From Collinsella sp. (GTDB taxonomy: Bacteria; Actinomycetota; Coriobacteriia; Coriobacteriales; Coriobacteriaceae): DNA of 8,245 bases. Position numbers and translations under genes: made by a program. Shown here in pieces: positions 6,233-8,245 of this stretch (the first letter of the stretch is position 1; each line of letters begins with the position of its first letter). The stretch covers positions 1-8,245 of the forward strand of contig JAIHVJ010000124.1 in NCBI GenBank assembly GCA_022720335.1, read 5' to 3'. Below the pieces are notes generated by a model. The model was not told the origin of the DNA, did no database searches, and saw only the letters and a list, made by a program, of their open reading frames with translations.

Positions 6233-6818
6233 CGCAGGACTCCTCAGAGGTCTCGGAGGGTGTATAGGTGTAATACTGAGCCCGCTTGGATGCAGACTTC
6301 TGAGCCACATCTGCGCCATCGGCGGCCTCGTCCTCCGCCTTGCCAATCAAGACGCGCTCGGTCGGCTGCTCGGCTTCTTCGGCGGCAGCGGAAAGCTTGC
6401 GCTCGGCTTCAGCTGCAGGAGCCTTCACCTTATTGAAGAGCTTCTGCACAGCACCGGCGGCAGAGTCGGTCACGCTCGACACAGCATTGCTGGCCTCGGC
6501 CATGCTACCGGTGACCTCAGAAATGTCGCGAACCACGGCTTCGACCTCTACGAGATTGGAGGTAAGGGCATCAACTGCCGTCTTGCTCGACTTAAGCAGC
6601 GGCTCCATCTGGGCAAGCGCCGGCGTAAGCTCATCGACAGCGCCATCGAGCTTTGCCACCACAGGCTGAGCCTCGGCGATGGTGTTGTTGAGGTCGTTAA
6701 CGGTCTTATCGAGCGAGTCAACAACGGTACGGGTCTTGCGCAGGGTAAGCGCGAGCTCAACGATGGCCCACACGCCGGCAACAGCGAGCAGCAGCAGAGC
6801 GATTTGAATGGGACTCAT
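6225..6818 (-). CDS. DUF948-type membrane-anchored coiled-coil protein
   Basis: A 197-residue protein with one N-terminal membrane helix (about residues 4-26, IQIALLLLAVAGVWAIVELAL). It has a long heptad-like region of alternating hydrophobic and polar residues (about 30-130), for example TVVDSLDKTVNDLNNTI and EVEAVVRDISEVTGSMAEAS. An Ala/Glu-rich, charged C-terminal part ends in YYTYTPSETSEESCDE. This layout matches DUF948 proteins of Gram-positive bacteria, often annotated as general stress proteins (YtxG-like); their biochemical role is not established. The start at ATG 6818-6816 is set by GGGAGG 5 bases upstream, and the helix follows immediately. An upstream in-frame extension of 26 codons has no comparable site. 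The gene overlaps the anti-sigma gene by 8 bases, which suggests coregulation with the stress sigma system. The signal-anchor orientation would leave the coiled coil outside the membrane or in the cytoplasm; the sequence does not settle which. Confidence 0.75.
   Translation of the reverse strand: MSPIQIALLLLAVAGVWAIVELALTLRKTRTVVDSLDKTVNDLNNTIAEAQPVVAKLDGAVDELTPALAQMEPLLKSSKTAVDALTSNLVEVEAVVRDISEVTGSMAEASNAVSSVTDSAAGAVQKLFNKVKAPAAEAERKLSAAAEEAEQPTERVLIGKAEDEAADGADVAQKSASKRAQYYTYTPSETSEESCDE
6240..6245 (-). promoter_or_regulatory. Anti-sigma gene ribosome binding site (decides the start)
   Basis: GAGGAG, 7 bases before ATG 6232, lies inside the 3' end of the preceding gene. It fixes the start of the 125-residue protein. 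Confidence 0.75.
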
Positions 6819-6823
6819 ACAAG

Positions 6824-6829
6824 CCTCCC
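6824..6829 (-). promoter_or_regulatory. DUF948 gene ribosome binding site (decides the start)
   Basis: GGGAGG, 5 bases before ATG 6818, supports the 197-residue start directly before the membrane helix. Confidence 0.75.
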
Positions 6830-6858
6830 AAAGGAATCGATATACAGACGGTTTCCAT

Positions 6859-6876
6859 GGTACCCCAAAGGGGACC
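6859..6876. repeat. Short inverted repeat in the rarA to DUF948 gap
   Basis: GGT-A-CCCC / AAA / GGGG-ACC forms a 7-bp stem with a one-base bulge and a 3-base loop. No T-run follows on either strand, so it is not a standard terminator. It lies mid-gap, about 40 bases before the DUF948 start, and could be an operator or an mRNA processing or stability element. The remaining gap (6819-6918) shows only weak promoter-like words such as TATATC. Confidence 0.35.
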
Positions 6877-6918
6877 GAACATGCCATGAGCAGCAACGTG
6901 GGACAAAATTATCAGCAG

Positions 6919-8245
6919 CTACTTCGGTGCATTCCCGCTGCGGTCGCGTTCACTTTGCTCTACGCGCCATTCTTCCCAACCGCGGCCGGCAGGCTGCCAA
7001 AATGCACCGCGTTCCAAGCCTTCGGGCAAATAGCGCTGATCGACCCAGCCTTCGGGATAATCATGCGGATACTTATATACACCGTATTCGTCGCTACCTG
7101 GGCGATGACGATCGCGCAAATAACTCGGCACCTCACGTAAACCGCTGCTATGAATATCGGCCAACGCCGCGTCAATCGAGGCCTCACATGCGTTTGACTT
7201 AGGCGCCAAGCACACATAGAGTGCAGCCTGAGCAAGGTTAATGCGGCACTCGGGATAGCCAATGACCTCAGCAGACTTAAACGCGGCATGCGCCACCAAA
7301 AGCGCCTGCGGGTCGGCGTTGCCAACATCCTCAGAAGCGTGAATCATAATACGGCGAGCGATAAACTTAGGATCCTCCCCAGCATCGATCATGCGCGCGA
7401 GCCAATAGATCGTGGCATCGGGGTCACTACCGCGCATAGACTTAATAAACGCACTGATGATGTCGTAGTGCATGTCGCCGTTTTTGTCGTATGTAAAGCC
7501 GCGACGCGGGTTGGCGATCTTCACGTCATCCACGGTGATGGGATAGCGCTCCCCCGCCGCGGGCGCTGGCGTTCCCTCGGTATCGGGACGCGTGACGGCA
7601 ATCTCGCTCGCAAGCTCGAGCGTCGTGAGCGCCGAGCGAGCGTCACCCGCTGCCAGCGTGCAGATGGTCTTGACCGTATCCTCATCGGCCGAGAACTTAC
7701 CGTTCAAGCCCTGCGGTGCCTCAAGCGCACGTTCAATAAGCGTGGCGATATCCTCATCCTTCAGATGCTCAAGCTCCACCACACGCCCACGCGACAACAG
7801 TGCCGAGTTGACCTCGAAGTACGGATTCTCCGTCGTGGCGCCAATCATAATGACGGTACGGTTCTCAACCGCATGTAGCAATGCATCCTGTTGTGACTTC
7901 GAAAAGCGATGAATCTCGTCAATAAACAGGATAGTGCGACGGTCATACGTATTCAGGCGCGTCTTGGCCTCATCAATCACGCGGCGCAAGTCCTTCACGG
8001 TGCCCGTCACAGCGCTGACCTCGACAAACTCGCTCTTGGTATGGTTGGCGATAATGTGGGCCAGCGTCGTCTTACCCGTACCGGCCGGCCCATACAGAAT
8101 CACGCTCGAAAGCACGTCGTGCTCGATCGCGGCACGCAACCATGAGCCCTTACCGACGGCCTTTTGCTGGCCCACGTACTCGTCGAGCGAATTGGGTCGC
8201 ATGCGCACCGCGAGCGGCGCATTTTTAAAGGAACGCTCGCGCGTC
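6919..8245 (-). CDS. rarA: Replication-associated recombination protein A (RarA/MgsA), N-terminus beyond window
   Basis: AAA+ ATPase related to clamp loaders and RuvB that acts at stalled replication forks. The 441 visible residues open in frame at the right edge, with APLAVRMRPNSLDEYVGQQ close to the usual RarA beginning. Only a dozen or more residues are probably missing. The internal GTG at 8208 is within the conserved stretch and is not the start. Walker A GPAGTGKTT is at 8065-8091, followed by Walker B LFIDEIHRF, the sensor-1 region GATTENPYFEVNSALLSR, and GDARSALTTLE. The C-terminal tetramerisation and helical domains are typical: YDIISAFIKSMRGSDPDA, YWLARMIDAGEDPKFIARR, ASEDVGNADPQAL and YPHDYPEGW. 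It looks complete and functional apart from the edge. It ends 100 bases before the DUF948 gene and may share a transcript with it; no terminator lies between. Confidence 0.96.
   Translation of the reverse strand, partial: TRERSFKNAPLAVRMRPNSLDEYVGQQKAVGKGSWLRAAIEHDVLSSVILYGPAGTGKTTLAHIIANHTKSEFVEVSAVTGTVKDLRRVIDEAKTRLNTYDRRTILFIDEIHRFSKSQQDALLHAVENRTVIMIGATTENPYFEVNSALLSRGRVVELEHLKDEDIATLIERALEAPQGLNGKFSADEDTVKTICTLAAGDARSALTTLELASEIAVTRPDTEGTPAPAAGERYPITVDDVKIANPRRGFTYDKNGDMHYDIISAFIKSMRGSDPDATIYWLARMIDAGEDPKFIARRIMIHASEDVGNADPQALLVAHAAFKSAEVIGYPECRINLAQAALYVCLAPKSNACEASIDAALADIHSSGLREVPSYLRDRHRPGSDEYGVYKYPHDYPEGWVDQRYLPEGLERGAFWQPAGRGWEEWRVEQSERDRSGNAPK

Noticed and set aside
6819..6918. 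SigB-type autoregulated promoter before the DUF948 gene
   Set aside because: GGGGTA resembles a SigB -10 box, but no GTTT-like -35 lies at the right distance, and it falls inside the short inverted repeat.
6033..7202. A 389-codon plus-strand open frame
   Set aside because: It runs antisense to the anti-sigma gene, the DUF948 gene and the rarA 3' end, has no recognisable domain or ribosome site, and matches the shadow pattern of the region.
1..8245. CRISPR arrays, tRNA or rRNA genes, insertion sequences, attachment sites
   Set aside because: No regularly spaced repeats, RNA-gene signatures, transposase motifs or terminal inverted repeats were seen on either strand.

Overview
The window reads as chromosomal DNA from a Gram-positive, moderately GC-rich bacterium. 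It is probably a member of the Coriobacteriia, with Collinsella or a close relative the best guess. This rests on the gene order, the protein style, a SigB/SigF-type sigma factor with an RsbW-like partner, and alaS-ruvX followed by what looks like mltG. The taxonomic call is inference from a single window. All genes but one are on the minus strand, so the order below follows transcription from right to left.

Right side (about 8245 to 3735): a compact gene train. rarA comes first, an AAA+ replication-recombination ATPase whose first residues lie beyond the right edge. After a 100-base gap come a DUF948-type membrane-anchored coiled-coil protein, a small RsbW-like anti-sigma protein, a SigB/SigF-family sigma factor, and an AI-2E-family membrane permease. 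Spacing is tight: an 8-base overlap, then a 1-base gap, then a 4-base ATGA overlap. The last four genes therefore look like one translationally coupled unit.

The main discovery is that the sigma-factor gene is broken. Region 2 and region 4 are both well preserved but lie in different frames. Roughly 27 codons between them (the region 3 start) are missing at a junction with a 3-base GAG microhomology. The partner anti-sigma protein also lacks the ATP-binding residues of a working RsbW kinase, and no RsbV-type antagonist is encoded in the window.

Middle (about 3363 to 3735): a small plus-strand gene for a 79-residue two-helix membrane protein. Its GC content is 43% by direct count, well below its neighbours, and it converges on the permease gene with only 6 bases between the stops. 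The only clear minus-strand terminator lies beyond this small gene, at 3367-3396. Transcripts of the permease unit would therefore run antisense through it.

Left side (3368 to 1): a predicted promoter overlaps that terminator and drives alaS (alanyl-tRNA synthetase, 885 aa). alaS is followed by ruvX (YqgF-family nuclease) and, overlapping by 8 bases, the Pro/Gln/Arg-rich start of a gene cut by the left edge, probably mltG. This is a housekeeping cluster for translation, nucleic acid processing and cell-wall synthesis.
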